Assembly (NCBI GenBank): GCA_025354405.1
Contig: JANXMY010000027.1
Coordinates: forward strand, 62,001 to 126,000
Direction of reading: 5' to 3'
Origin: Armatimonadota bacterium
GTDB lineage: Bacteria; Armatimonadota; Armatimonadia; Armatimonadales; Capsulimonadaceae
Length of the DNA stretch: 64,000 bases
A model generated the notes under the pieces. It had not been told where the DNA came from, did no database searches, and saw only the letters and a list, made by a program, of their open reading frames with translations. The position numbers were made by a program, and so were the translations under genes. Shown here piece by piece: positions 7,608-16,582 of this stretch; position 1 is the first letter of the stretch, and every line of letters begins with the position of its first letter.

Positions 7608-9026
7608 ATGGCCAAAACACCCCAGGATGTATTAACGCTGATCAAGGACAAGGACATCAAGTTCGTCGACGTCAAATTTGTTGACGTTCCCGGCACTTGG
7701 CAGCATTTCACGATGCCCGCGCACCGCTTTGAAGAGGAAGTCTTCACCGTTGGCCTTCCCTTCGATGGCTCTTCGGTCCGGGGCTTCCAGACCATTGATG
7801 AATCGGACATGCTGCTGATTCCCGACCCTGAGACGGCCGTCATGGACCCGTTCACGGAATTCCCGACACTTTCGATCATCGCCGATGTCGAGGATCCGAT
7901 CACGCGGGAGAAATATCCCCGCGACCCTCGCAACATCGCCAAGAAAGCCGAAGCTTACCTGCAGTCCACCGGCATCGCTGATGTCGCCTACTTCGGACCG
8001 GAAGCCGAGTTCTACGTCTTCAACGACATCCGCTACGGGCAGACCGCAAACAGCGGCTTTTACTCCATCGACTCGGACGAAGCCGCCTGGAACACAGGCC
8101 GCGATGAAAAGCCAAACCTTGGCTATAAGATGCGCACCAAAGAAGGTTATTTCCCCACGCCGCCGTCGGACACCCTGAGCGACCTGCGCTCGGAGATGGT
8201 GCTGACCCTGCTGGAAGCGGGCATCGAAGTGGACGTCCACCACCACGAAGTCGGCAATGCCGGCCAGTGCGAAATCGGCATCAAGTTCGACTCGCTGGTC
8301 ACGATGGCCGACAAACTGATGATGCACAAGTACATCGTCAAGAATACCGCCGCCCAGAATGGGTACACTGCCACCTTCATGCCGAAGCCAATCTTCCAGG
8401 ACAACGGCTCGGGAATGCACACCAGCGTCTCCATGTGGAAGGGCAACACGAATATCTTCTATGATGAGAAAGGCTATGGAGCACTCTCTGAAACCGCGTT
8501 GTACTACATCGGCGGCATTCTGAAGCATGCCCGTGCCCTGCTGGCCTTTGGCGCCGCTTCGACCAACTCCTACAAGCGCCTCGTACCCGGTTACGAAGCC
8601 CCGATCAACCTGGTCTATTCGGCACGAAACCGCTCCGCCGCCGTTCGCATCCCGATTGCAGGCAGCCCGAAGTCCAAGCGCGTCGAGTTCCGCGCCCCGG
8701 ACCCCACCGCAAACCCCTACCTGCTCTTCGCCGCTATGGCAATGGCCGGCATTGACGGTATCCAGAACAAAATCATGCCCCCTGCGCCGGTCGACAAAGA
8801 TATCTACGAACTGGCCCCCGAGGAGAAAAAGGGAATTGCACAGACTCCCGGCACCCTCGCGGAATCACTCGATGCCCTCGAAGCAGACCATGAGTTCCTG
8901 CTGAAAGGCGACGTCTTCACGCAGTCGCTGATCGAAACCTACATCGATTACAAGCGCGTCCGCGAAATCGAAGGCGTGGCGCTTCGGCCCCATCCCTACG
9001 AGTTCTTCCTGTATTACGACGCCTAA
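7608..9026 (+). CDS. glnA: type I glutamine synthetase
   Basis: Makes glutamine from glutamate, ammonium and ATP; main entry point for ammonium. The 472-residue protein has the GSI layout: N-terminal beta-grasp domain ([20 protein letters not shown]), the latch/Asp loop [18 protein letters not shown], the HHHEVG and [13 protein letters not shown] metal and glutamate site, [18 protein letters not shown], and NRSAAVRIP. The segment [15 protein letters not shown] aligns with the adenylylated-Tyr loop of the GSI-beta subgroup, so control by an adenylyltransferase is possible. The ATG followed by [11 protein letters not shown] was chosen over an upstream in-frame ATG because of the AAGGAG 13 bases before it and because the upstream part encodes an attenuator-like leader. 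Confidence 0.97.
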   Translation: MAKTPQDVLTLIKDKDIKFVDVKFVDVPGTWQHFTMPAHRFEEEVFTVGLPFDGSSVRGFQTIDESDMLLIPDPETAVMDPFTEFPTLSIIADVEDPITREKYPRDPRNIAKKAEAYLQSTGIADVAYFGPEAEFYVFNDIRYGQTANSGFYSIDSDEAAWNTGRDEKPNLGYKMRTKEGYFPTPPSDTLSDLRSEMVLTLLEAGIEVDVHHHEVGNAGQCEIGIKFDSLVTMADKLMMHKYIVKNTAAQNGYTATFMPKPIFQDNGSGMHTSVSMWKGNTNIFYDEKGYGALSETALYYIGGILKHARALLAFGAASTNSYKRLVPGYEAPINLVYSARNRSAAVRIPIAGSPKSKRVEFRAPDPTANPYLLFAAMAMAGIDGIQNKIMPPAPVDKDIYELAPEEKKGIAQTPGTLAESLDALEADHEFLLKGDVFTQSLIETYIDYKRVREIEGVALRPHPYEFFLYYDA

Positions 9027-9054
9027 AGCCGTCGCCGCTTTCGCCCCCCCACCC

Positions 9055-9100
9055 GGCCCGCTTCTCTTGCCATCCTCTGGCGAAGAGAAGCGGGCCTTTT
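9055..9100 (+). terminator. Rho-independent terminator of glnA
   Basis: GGCCCGCTTCTCTT (9055-9068) pairs with AAGAGAAGCGGGCC (9083-9096) over 14 bp. The inner GCCA/TGGC extends the stem with one unpaired G, and TTTT follows at 9097-9100. Confidence 0.92.
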
Positions 9101-9126
9101 CTTATGTCTTTGCGGCTATCACCGGC

Positions 9127-9143
9127 TTGGCATGATTTATGCA
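9127..9143 (+). promoter_or_regulatory. sigma-54-like promoter upstream of the PEP-CTERM gene
   Basis: TTGGCATGATTTATGCA fits the RpoN consensus TGGCACG-N4-TTGCA with two substitutions. The invariant GG and GC are exactly 12 bases apart. PEP-CTERM genes in other bacteria are known to be controlled by sigma-54 with the PrsK/PrsR system, which makes the match credible. It predicts transcription starting near 9154. Confidence 0.6.
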
Positions 9144-9893
9144 CTGTCAACAATAGCAGGCACAATCAAAACCGAACACCCTGAAAGGAAATTCTCATGC
9201 ACATCGCTTTCAAGGTTGGCCCTCCTCGCCCTGACCACACTTGCGACTTTCCCACTGTTAGCCGCTCCGCTGCACGATTACCAGTTGAACAGCACCTATG
9301 CTGACGCTCTCGGCGGTCCCTCTCTTTCTCCCGACGGAGGAACGCTTGGCCCGACCGGGTACACATTCGCTGCCAATCAGGGCCTCAATATCAGCAGCAT
9401 TGCCAATGGATCCGTGTACAGCATCGATATGGTGTTTCAGTTCACGGACGTCACCGGATATCGCAAGATTCTTGATTTCTCGAATTTAGGGCCGGACACC
9501 GGCCTCTATGTCCATGACGGTGCCTTAAACTTCTATAATGTAGCCACCGGTTCATCAACAATTGCCGCGAACCAGATCACAGATGTTCGGCTGGATCGGA
9601 ACACAGCGGGCATTGTGACCGGATTCGTCAATGGCGTACAGGAGATTCAGTTCACGGATACCGGCAGCATAGCCGTTTTCGACACTCCCAACCAGATCAT
9701 GCGCTTCTTCGAAGATGACAATGCGACAGGGCAGCGCGAAGCTTCGGGGGGATTTGTAGACAGCATCACAATCCGTCTGGATCCCGTCCCGGAAACCTCC
9801 GCCTCAGTGTCGCTGGGCTTGCTTTTGGCACTAAGCATCGGAACGCTAGTTGCTACTACTCGCAAGCGCAGTCTATTATCGAAAGATCAGTGA
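9132..9893 (+). CDS. PEP-CTERM-type secreted protein, start disturbed by an apparent frameshift
   Basis: The mature part (from about APLHDYQLNSTYADALGGP) resembles LamG-like beta-sandwich PEP-CTERM proteins: FTDVTGYRKILDFSNLG, GLYVHDGALNFYN, VTGFVNGVQEIQFTDT. The C-terminus has the sorting signal: VPET, a hydrophobic helix (SLGLLLALSIGTLVA) and a basic tail TTRKRS, so export and exosortase processing are expected. The long open frame begins at 9132 inside the sigma-54-like promoter, so that start is unlikely. The best-placed ATG (9197, after AAAGGAA) reads MHIAFK but is in another frame; skipping one base near 9215 joins it to LALLALTTLATFPLLAA, a good signal peptide. This could be a real frameshift or a sequence error; the coordinates given are those of the long frame. 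Confidence 0.75.
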   Translation: MIYALSTIAGTIKTEHPERKFSCTSLSRLALLALTTLATFPLLAAPLHDYQLNSTYADALGGPSLSPDGGTLGPTGYTFAANQGLNISSIANGSVYSIDMVFQFTDVTGYRKILDFSNLGPDTGLYVHDGALNFYNVATGSSTIAANQITDVRLDRNTAGIVTGFVNGVQEIQFTDTGSIAVFDTPNQIMRFFEDDNATGQREASGGFVDSITIRLDPVPETSASVSLGLLLALSIGTLVATTRKRSLLSKDQ

Positions 9894-10173
9894 TTTGGCT
9901 CTTCGACACGAGCTAGGCGTAGCCTGACGCTCAAAGAGACTGTTTTGGGCCAGGTGGTCGGAATGACCGGGACGAAGTCAAAACAATACGTCAGCCTCCA
10001 CAATGTTTCCATCGTCTCGGGCGCCGCGCCCGAAGTGCCTACTTCAGCATCTGGAAACACACTTACCGTACACCGACAAAAATTCAAATTAAGCCGCACA
10101 GAATTTTACGATGTTCTAACGATGAGCAATTGTTAGTTGAGATTTTTGTGAGAACAGTGGGTAAGATGCTTTC
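9894..10173. other. intergenic region, no supported gene
   Basis: 280 bp between the PEP-CTERM gene and the exchanger gene. The frame of the upstream gene remains open after its stop for about 80 codons, but without a credible start or RBS. I see no tRNA, terminator with a T-run or repeat here. Confidence 0.5.
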
Positions 10174-11247
10174 ATGTTTGGCATATCCCATCTCTCTTTT
10201 CCGTTTCTGGCACTCATTTTCGGGCTTGCAGCCGTGGCGGTTTGGATCGCAGGGATTTCACTTTCCAATACAACAGACGCACTTTCAACTCGTTTCAAAC
10301 TCGGGGAAGCACTCGGTGGACTGCTGCTGCTGGCGATCACGACAAACTTGCCGGAGATTGCCATCACTGTCTCGGCGGCCCTTCATCACGACCTTGACCT
10401 TGCGATCGGTAATATTCTAGGTGGGATTGCGATTCAGACCTTGGTCTTGTGTTTGCTGGATTTCCGTATACCCGGCAAGCATCCGCTCACTTATCAAGCG
10501 GCCTCCCTAGTGCTGGTACTGGAAGGAATTCTGGTCGTCGCCGTCCTAATCGTTGCCGTTATGGGAACGCAAATGCCGCACAAAGTGAGCTTTCTGCATT
10601 TGGCACCGCAGGATTTACTGATTTTATTCTTCTGGATTGGCGGTGTATGGCTGCTCAGCAAAGCTCGCACCGACTTGCCCTGGCAGGAAAAGGGCGATGC
10701 GCCCGGCGGGGAGCAGACGAAGGACATGAAGCGACATAAAGAAGAAGAGGAAAAAAAGAATCAGAAAGCGGGAATCGGAAAAACCGTTGCCCTCTTTCTG
10801 ATTTCCTCCGCAGTCACATTGGTGGCCGGGTTTGTCTTGGAGGAAACTGGAACTGGAATTGCCGGGCATATTCATCTGACCGGCGTCCTCTTTGGAGCGA
10901 CAGTGCTGGCGGCGGCGACTTCCTTGCCCGAGATTTCGACGGGCTTGGCCTCGATCAAAATGGGTGATTATCAGCTGGCTGTGAGCGATATCTTCGGAGG
11001 AAACGCATTTCTCCCAGTCCTATTTTTACCGGCGACTTTGCTGTCTGGTTCTTCCGTATTGCCGCAGGCAAAAGACACCGATATCTATCTGGCGGGTCTG
11101 GGTATCCTTCTGACGGCGGTCTACCTCTACGGCTTGATCTTTCGACCGCGCCGCTTGTTCCTGCGCATGGGTGCGGACTCAATCGCGGTTCTGCTTCTGT
11201 ATGGACTGGGCATTGCCGGTCTCTTCACAATTGCCCACGCGCATTGA
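10174..11247 (+). CDS. sodium/calcium exchanger-family membrane protein
   Basis: A 357-residue member of the Ca2+:cation antiporter superfamily. Both alpha repeats are visible: the first around residues 50-80 (TTNLPEIAITVSAALHHDLD, then IGNILGGIAIQT) and the second around residues 250-280 (AATSLPEISTGLASIKMG, then SDIFGGNAFLPVLF). They are separated by a charged cytosolic loop rich in Lys and Glu (near residues 180-205). About ten or eleven membrane helices are predicted. In this family the acidic and polar residues of the repeats coordinate Ca2+ or another cation. It has no close operon partner; the next gene has its own promoter overlapping the end of this one. Confidence 0.88.
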   Translation: MFGISHLSFPFLALIFGLAAVAVWIAGISLSNTTDALSTRFKLGEALGGLLLLAITTNLPEIAITVSAALHHDLDLAIGNILGGIAIQTLVLCLLDFRIPGKHPLTYQAASLVLVLEGILVVAVLIVAVMGTQMPHKVSFLHLAPQDLLILFFWIGGVWLLSKARTDLPWQEKGDAPGGEQTKDMKRHKEEEEKKNQKAGIGKTVALFLISSAVTLVAGFVLEETGTGIAGHIHLTGVLFGATVLAAATSLPEISTGLASIKMGDYQLAVSDIFGGNAFLPVLFLPATLLSGSSVLPQAKDTDIYLAGLGILLTAVYLYGLIFRPRRLFLRMGADSIAVLLLYGLGIAGLFTIAHAH

Positions 11248-11273
11248 CACCTCGGTGGCCTCTGCGGTACACT
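11244..11273 (+). promoter_or_regulatory. sigma-70-type promoter of mtaB, predicted near-leaderless start
   Basis: TTGACA (11244-11249), 18-bp spacer, TACACT (11268-11273). The mtaB ATG begins 10 bases after the -10, so the transcript would carry only about four bases before the start codon. Confidence 0.65.
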
Positions 11274-11283
11274 CAGGGGTATT

Positions 11284-12624
11284 ATGCCGACCGCTGCTTT
11301 TTCCAATTTAGGCTGCAAAGTCAATCAGTATGAGACGGAGCGAATCGCCGAAAGCTTTGAAGCTCTGGGCTTCACGCTGACAGATTTCCGCCAGCCCGCC
11401 GATGTCTATGTTATCAATACCTGCTCCGTAACCGCCGATGCCGACCGGAAATCGCGTCAGATGGCCCGGCGCGCCGCGCGCCAGAAGGACGGGGCGAAAG
11501 TTGTGCTGACCGGCTGCTTCGCTCAGATGGCCATTGACACCGACGAGGCCGTCGACGGAGCCACACTGCTGATCCCAAACGGCGACAAAATGCGCACCGC
11601 CTCCCATGTGCTGGCGGCGTTTCCCGAACTTATCCAATACTCGTCGTCTCCCGCAAACGATTTGCCAGCCGTTTTCCCCGAGTCCGCCCCCGGCGGCCTG
11701 ATCTCCCCCGAGTCACTGGTCAGCCGAATGGCGCACCGGACACGGGCGACGCTGAAAATACAGGACGGCTGCACCTACTTTTGCGGCTTTTGCTCCATTC
11801 CCTATACGCGGAACGTGATGGCGAGCCGGCCCTTTGCTGACGTACTCACCGAAGCGCGGCAAATGGCGCATGTCGGCACAAAAGAGATCGTCATCACGGG
11901 GGTGTGTGTCGGCGCATATGGCCCTGACACCGGCAGTGGCGGAGAAGATCTGGCCGATGTTTTGAGAGCCGTCGCAGATATCCCGGGGATCGAGCGTGTC
12001 CGTTTGTCGTCGGTACAGCCAGTCGAGATTCCCGGCAAATTGATCGATGCCATGGCCGCCCATCCCAATATCGCTCCTCATCTCCACCTTTCCCTCCAAA
12101 GTGGCGATGACACCATACTCAAAGCCATGAACCGGCCCTATGACACGCGCTTCTTTGCCGAGATCGCGGATAAGCTCCGGGCGGTCATGCCACGGATCGG
12201 CCTGACCACGGACCTGATCGTTGGCTACCCCGGCGAAACGCTAAAATTGTTCGAGAACACGCTGGCTTTCGCCCGCAAAATGCAGTTTGCTCGCACCCAT
12301 GTTTTTCGATATTCACCCCGGCAGCGCACCGCCGCCGAGCTGCTCCGCGATGACGTCCCTCATGAAGAAAAAGAACGCCGTCACCGGGAGCTAACCGCCG
12401 TGTGCGTGGCGTCTCAGGAGTCCTTTGCCGCCGGTGATCTCGGCCAGGTCGTCAGCGTCCTCGTCGAAGCAAAAGGGGCGCAGGATGGCTGGCTCTCAGG
12501 CTATACTGGAAATTACGTCCGGGCACAGTTCGCCGCGCCCCCTAATCTGCGCGGCCAACTCGTGCCGGTGCGGCTGACCGAGATTTTACCTGGCGGCGAT
12601 GCCTTCGGCACGCTTCAAGACTGA
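11284..12624 (+). CDS. mtaB: tRNA t6A37 methylthiotransferase MtaB
   Basis: Radical-SAM enzyme that converts t6A to ms2t6A at position 37 of tRNAs reading ANN codons. The N-terminal UPF0004 domain starts with the diagnostic SNLGCKVNQYETERI and has NTCSVTADADRKSRQ and LTGCFAQM, giving the three cysteines of the auxiliary cluster. The radical-SAM motif is CTYFCGFCSIPYTR (CxxxCxxC). HLHLSLQSGDD, TTDLIVGYPGET and a C-terminal TRAM-like domain follow. At 446 residues it has normal length. It is followed 11 bp later by the HIT gene, so the two are probably co-transcribed. Confidence 0.95.
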   Translation: MPTAAFSNLGCKVNQYETERIAESFEALGFTLTDFRQPADVYVINTCSVTADADRKSRQMARRAARQKDGAKVVLTGCFAQMAIDTDEAVDGATLLIPNGDKMRTASHVLAAFPELIQYSSSPANDLPAVFPESAPGGLISPESLVSRMAHRTRATLKIQDGCTYFCGFCSIPYTRNVMASRPFADVLTEARQMAHVGTKEIVITGVCVGAYGPDTGSGGEDLADVLRAVADIPGIERVRLSSVQPVEIPGKLIDAMAAHPNIAPHLHLSLQSGDDTILKAMNRPYDTRFFAEIADKLRAVMPRIGLTTDLIVGYPGETLKLFENTLAFARKMQFARTHVFRYSPRQRTAAELLRDDVPHEEKERRHRELTAVCVASQESFAAGDLGQVVSVLVEAKGAQDGWLSGYTGNYVRAQFAAPPNLRGQLVPVRLTEILPGGDAFGTLQD

Positions 12625-12635
12625 GGGAGACTTGC

Positions 12636-12980
12636 ATGTCAGAGACAATCTTCGGCAAAATCATTCGCCGCGAAATACCCGCCGACATTCTCTACGAAGA
12701 CGATCACGCGATGGCTTTTCGCGACGCCTCGCCGCAGGCGCCGACACACTTCCTGGTCGTTCCGAAGCGGCCTTTGACCAATCTTTTGGATGCCGGCCCA
12801 GACGACACTCTCCTGCTGGGGCAGCTCCTGCAAGCAGTGGTGCATACCGCACGCACACTCGGCCTGGCCGAGGACGGGTTTCGGGTTGTCATCAATGTCG
12901 GAGCCGACGGCGGCCAGACAGTCGATCATCTGCATGTGCACGTCCTTGGCGGCCGCCACTTGACCTGGCCGCCCGGCTGA
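12636..12980 (+). CDS. HIT family nucleotide hydrolase (HinT-like)
   Basis: A 114-residue histidine-triad protein. It begins TIFGKIIRREIPADILYEDD, as HinT proteins do, and carries the triad motif HLHVHVLGG near the C-terminus. Members hydrolyse purine nucleoside phosphoramidates and similar AMP-lysine adducts. GGGAGA precedes the ATG at a good distance. It sits 11 bp behind mtaB and 28 bp ahead of the importer lipoprotein gene. Confidence 0.95.
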   Translation: MSETIFGKIIRREIPADILYEDDHAMAFRDASPQAPTHFLVVPKRPLTNLLDAGPDDTLLLGQLLQAVVHTARTLGLAEDGFRVVINVGADGGQTVDHLHVHVLGGRHLTWPPG

Positions 12981-13008
12981 CCACTGGAATATCAGAAAGA
13001 AATTGACT

Positions 13009-14013
13009 ATGACCCCTACCCGCTTATTTTCAAGCACCCTCGCAGCCCTCGCGGCAGCAGCAGTTACCGGCTGCCATGAACAATCCAAAGGAACCTCCGC
13101 GAGTATCCCCGCACCTTCCGCGTTTAAAGTGGCGCTGTTAACCACTGGTCCGGTCACGGACGGCGGCTGGAACCAGTCGGCCTACACCGGCCTGCAGCGT
13201 ATTCAAAAAGACCTGGGGGCATCGGTCGCCAAGCAGGAAAATCTCAAGCCCGACCAGTTTGAAGGCGCATTTCGCGACTTTGCCCAGCAGGGTTACAGCG
13301 TCGTATTCGCACACGGCGACGAATTCAGTGCGGCAGCGGCTAAAGTGGCCGCACAGTTCCCCAAAACCGATTTCGTCACGACCGGCGGCACGAATACCGC
13401 CCCAAATCTGACAGCCGTGCACTTCTCGACGGAAGAAGGCACGTACCTGCAGGGCATAGAGGCGGCACTCGTCTCCAAGACCGGCAAAGGCGGTTTTGTC
13501 GGAGGGCAGGCACTTCCGCCTGTAACAGTTGCGGCAAACGCTTTTGCAAAAGGTGCCCGGGCCGTCAATCCGAAGTACGCATTTCAGATCACTTATATTA
13601 ATGGCTGGTCAGACATCGGGGCCGCGAAGGCACAAACGGACGCCCTGATGAGCTCTGGCGCCGATACGATTGCGCACAACTGTGATGCCGCGGCTGCAGG
13701 GATGTTCCAGACCGCAGGTGCAAAACCCGGGGTCTACACATTCGGCGTCAACGCCGATGAAAACGCTAAAGCGCCGAATGTCTTATCTTCCGTGTTTCTG
13801 GATATCCCGAAAGCCTTCACCGATATCGCGGCGACAGTGAAAAATGGGACGTTTCACGGCCAGGCTCTGTCTCTCGGTCTGAAAGAAGACGACGTTCGGC
13901 TTCTAGATAACCCCAAACTCGCCACGATCATCTCCCCCGCTGGGAAAGCAAAAGTTCAGTTGGCCAGCCAGGATATCAGAAATGGCAAGATCTCCGTGAT
14001 TGGACCGCCGTGA
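13009..14013 (+). CDS. BMP family ABC transporter substrate-binding lipoprotein
   Basis: Extracytoplasmic binding protein of a nucleoside/purine-type ABC importer. The N-terminus is a lipoprotein signal ending in AAAVTGC, so Cys is the likely lipidated residue. The mature protein has the Bmp/PnrA pattern: KVALLTTGPVTDGGWNQSAY, VVFAHGDEFSAAAAKVA, FPKTDFVTTGG, STEEGTYLQGIEAALVSKTG, FVGGQ, YINGWSDIGAAKAQTDALMS and GVNADENAKAPNVLSSV. These segments line the ligand pocket in PnrA-type proteins. I used the ATG at 13009 rather than a TTG two codons upstream. Three bases separate it from the ATPase gene. Confidence 0.93.
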   Translation: MTPTRLFSSTLAALAAAAVTGCHEQSKGTSASIPAPSAFKVALLTTGPVTDGGWNQSAYTGLQRIQKDLGASVAKQENLKPDQFEGAFRDFAQQGYSVVFAHGDEFSAAAAKVAAQFPKTDFVTTGGTNTAPNLTAVHFSTEEGTYLQGIEAALVSKTGKGGFVGGQALPPVTVAANAFAKGARAVNPKYAFQITYINGWSDIGAAKAQTDALMSSGADTIAHNCDAAAAGMFQTAGAKPGVYTFGVNADENAKAPNVLSSVFLDIPKAFTDIAATVKNGTFHGQALSLGLKEDDVRLLDNPKLATIISPAGKAKVQLASQDIRNGKISVIGPP

Positions 14014-14016
14014 GCT

Positions 14017-15543
14017 ATGCCCAATCTCTCCCTCCACGGTATCTCCAAGCGATTTGGCAGTACCCTTGCTCTTGACGGAGTAGATTTTGATCTCGTGCCC
14101 GGCGAGATCCATGCTCTGCTCGGGGAAAATGGTGCCGGCAAGTCGACACTGATGAATATCTTGCGCGGCCTGACACAGCCGAGTACCGGGGAAATTTCAT
14201 TGGACGGTCATCCAGTGCGTTTTGATGCCCCCCAGGACTCCACGCGGGTTGGCATCGGAATGGTCCATCAGCACTTTCTGCTGGTTCCAACATTCACGGT
14301 CGCCGAAAATCTTGCTCTGGCCTCTCCAGACAAGTATCCCCCGCTTCGGGAGGCAGCGGACGCGGCGAAGCGGCTGGGCTGGTCGATCCCCTTCAATACA
14401 CAGGTTTCCAATCTGCCGGTCGGAACGCAGCAGAGAGTCGAAATCCTCAAGGCCCTGCTGGGGAATGCTCAAATCCTGCTTTTCGATGAACCGACTGCCG
14501 TGCTCGCTCCTTCCGAAGTCGAAGAGCTGTTCATTGTTCTCCGTGCCCTGCGCTTAGAGGGCCGCTCCCTGGTCTTTGTCTCCCATAAGCTAAACGAGGT
14601 CATGGCTCTCTGCGACCGCGTGACGATCCTGCGCCGTGGTAAAAATGCAGGGACAATCGCGGTGAGTGCAACCACTGCGGAGGACCTGGCACAGAGGATG
14701 GTGGGAGGTGTGAGCGAAACTGTTCCCATAATCAGTTCCGTCAAAACCCTGGAGATGCGGGAACAGCCACACAACACACTTCTCTCCGTGACCCATCTTT
14801 CGACTGTCGGCGGCCTCGATTCAGTCGCTTTGCACGATATCACGTTTACCCTGCAGGCAGGAGAAACGCTGGGCTTTGCCGGGGTGGACGGAAACGGACA
14901 GGCAGAGCTAGCCGAGGTGCTGACCGGCCTGCGACCGAGAAGTGCCGGGAGAATTACGCTCCGCGGGAGGGAAATATCCAGAGTAACTCCGCGAGACCTG
15001 GAGCGTCTAGGAATCGCGCTCATCCCTCCCGACCGGCAAAGGCAGGGCCTGGCATTGACACTCTCCATTGCCGACAATCTCACACTGGAAGCTGTGAATC
15101 TGCCACGGTTCCGACGCGGACCAGGCGGGATATTTATTGATCGTTCGGGACTTCGCGCGTTTGCCGCCCAGCTTGCCGCCGATTTCGATATCCGTGCAGA
15201 CGATCTCAGCCAGCCTGCTCGGTCACTCTCGGGAGGCAACCAGCAGAAAATCGTCATCGCGCGTGCCCTCTGGCATAAGCCGGACCTCTTGGTGGCAGTC
15301 AGCCCGACGCGGGGTCTGGATATTGCGGCGACTGGCTACATTCACGCCCGTCTTCGGGAGCGACAGGCGGAAGGCGGCGCGACCGTCCTGATCTCCACAG
15401 AGCTGGACGAAGTTGCCGCGCTGAGTACTCGCATTGCCGTTTTATATGAGGGCAAGATAGTCGGCATCGTGCCCCCCGAGACGCCGCGTGAAACTCTGAG
15501 CCTCATGATGGGAGGCCGCACTGCGGAGAATACTCTTGGCTGA
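14017..15543 (+). CDS. ABC transporter ATP-binding protein, BMP/nucleoside type (two ATPase domains)
   Basis: A 508-residue fused ATPase of the sugar/nucleoside importer class. Domain 1 (about residues 1-225) is complete: GENGAGKST Walker A, VGTQQRVEILKAL in the signature position, and ILLFDEPTAVLAPSE Walker B. Domain 2 (about residues 250-500) has a modified Walker A (GVDGNGQAE) but a good signature (LSGGNQQKIVIARAL). As is usual in this subclass, its Walker B is degenerate (LLVAVSPTRGLDIAA). Only one domain is therefore likely to hydrolyse ATP efficiently. The 3' end overlaps the permease gene by 8 bp. Confidence 0.94.
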   Translation: MPNLSLHGISKRFGSTLALDGVDFDLVPGEIHALLGENGAGKSTLMNILRGLTQPSTGEISLDGHPVRFDAPQDSTRVGIGMVHQHFLLVPTFTVAENLALASPDKYPPLREAADAAKRLGWSIPFNTQVSNLPVGTQQRVEILKALLGNAQILLFDEPTAVLAPSEVEELFIVLRALRLEGRSLVFVSHKLNEVMALCDRVTILRRGKNAGTIAVSATTAEDLAQRMVGGVSETVPIISSVKTLEMREQPHNTLLSVTHLSTVGGLDSVALHDITFTLQAGETLGFAGVDGNGQAELAEVLTGLRPRSAGRITLRGREISRVTPRDLERLGIALIPPDRQRQGLALTLSIADNLTLEAVNLPRFRRGPGGIFIDRSGLRAFAAQLAADFDIRADDLSQPARSLSGGNQQKIVIARALWHKPDLLVAVSPTRGLDIAATGYIHARLRERQAEGGATVLISTELDEVAALSTRIAVLYEGKIVGIVPPETPRETLSLMMGGRTAENTLG

Positions 15544-16582
15544 AACGATTACACAAGCCGCTCGCATACTTGCCGCGCTGGCCACTGCCTTCGGCCTGAC
15601 ACTGCTGGTCATACTCCTGGCACATCAAGACCCACAAGCCGCGCTGTCCGCATTGGCGTCCGGGGCCTTCGGCAGCCCCTATGCGATTGCCGAAACCCTG
15701 ACTAAAACTATCCCACTGCTGCTGACAGGACTGGGTGTGGCGATCGCCTTTCGGGCACGCTTATGGAACATCGGCGGCGAAGGACAGTTTCTGGTCGGTG
15801 CACTGGCGGCCTCGGCCCTGGGTGCTTATGTGTTGAAGAGTCTACCCGCGTTTGTCCTGATCCCCCTGATGCTGCTGGCCGGATCGGCAGCGGGAGCCCT
15901 TTGGGCCGGGCTGGCAGGGTGGATGCGTACCGCTCGGGGCGTGCCGGAGGTGATCAGCACCATCATGCTGAACTTCATCGCCGCTCAGCTGCTCTCCTAT
16001 CTGCTGCATGGCCCGATGCAGGAGCGGGCACATGCCCAGCCTGCCTCCGAAGCCCTGCCCCTTACTGCGACTTTGCCAAGCCTCTGGCCAGGAACAACTC
16101 TGCACTGGGGGCTCCTGATTGCCCTAGGTATGGCCGGAGTAGTTGCGGTTTTCTTGTTCCGCACACGGGCGGGATTTGCCCTGAAGCTCGTCGGCGCAAA
16201 CCCGGAGGCGGCACGAGCTGCAGGCGTAGATGTGGCAGAGACCCGGCTGACCACGATGCTCTGGAGCGGCGGCCTCTGCGGGCTGGCGGGTGCGGTTGAG
16301 CTCTCTGGCGTGGTCGGGACACTCTACGAAAACTACTCTCCGGGCTACGGCTTCGCCGCGGTCGCAGTCGCTTTGCTGGGCCGCCTGAACCCATGGGGCA
16401 TCTTCGCTTCCGCCCTGTTTTTCGGAGCTTTGAACGCCGGCTCTGGGAGCATGGAGCGGAGTGCCGGAATTTCCGCAAATCTGTCGTATGTCCTGCAGGC
16501 AATTACCCTTCTGGTACTGCTGGCGTTCCAGTGGATTCGCTGGACACCACGCCGTGTGATCGTTCCTGAAAGCACTCCATGA
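15536..16582 (+). CDS. ABC transporter permease, BMP/nucleoside type
   Basis: A 348-residue inner-membrane permease of the BPD_transp_2 class, with about nine helices. Characteristic stretches are LGVAIAFRARLWNIGGEGQ, GVPEVISTIMLNFIA, GANPEAARAAGVDVAET and GYGFAAVAVALLGRLNPWG. The start is TTG, placed inside the end of the ATPase gene in a translationally coupled position. Importers of this kind normally have two different permease genes, but here the next gene is an MFS carrier. Either this permease works as a homodimer or the second permease lies elsewhere. Confidence 0.92.
   Translation: MAETITQAARILAALATAFGLTLLVILLAHQDPQAALSALASGAFGSPYAIAETLTKTIPLLLTGLGVAIAFRARLWNIGGEGQFLVGALAASALGAYVLKSLPAFVLIPLMLLAGSAAGALWAGLAGWMRTARGVPEVISTIMLNFIAAQLLSYLLHGPMQERAHAQPASEALPLTATLPSLWPGTTLHWGLLIALGMAGVVAVFLFRTRAGFALKLVGANPEAARAAGVDVAETRLTTMLWSGGLCGLAGAVELSGVVGTLYENYSPGYGFAAVAVALLGRLNPWGIFASALFFGALNAGSGSMERSAGISANLSYVLQAITLLVLLAFQWIRWTPRRVIVPESTP

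Noticed and set aside
9887-10099. Short frames on both strands between the PEP-CTERM and exchanger genes
   Set aside because: No start with a ribosome site and no recognisable similarity; the plus frame is merely open after the upstream stop codon.
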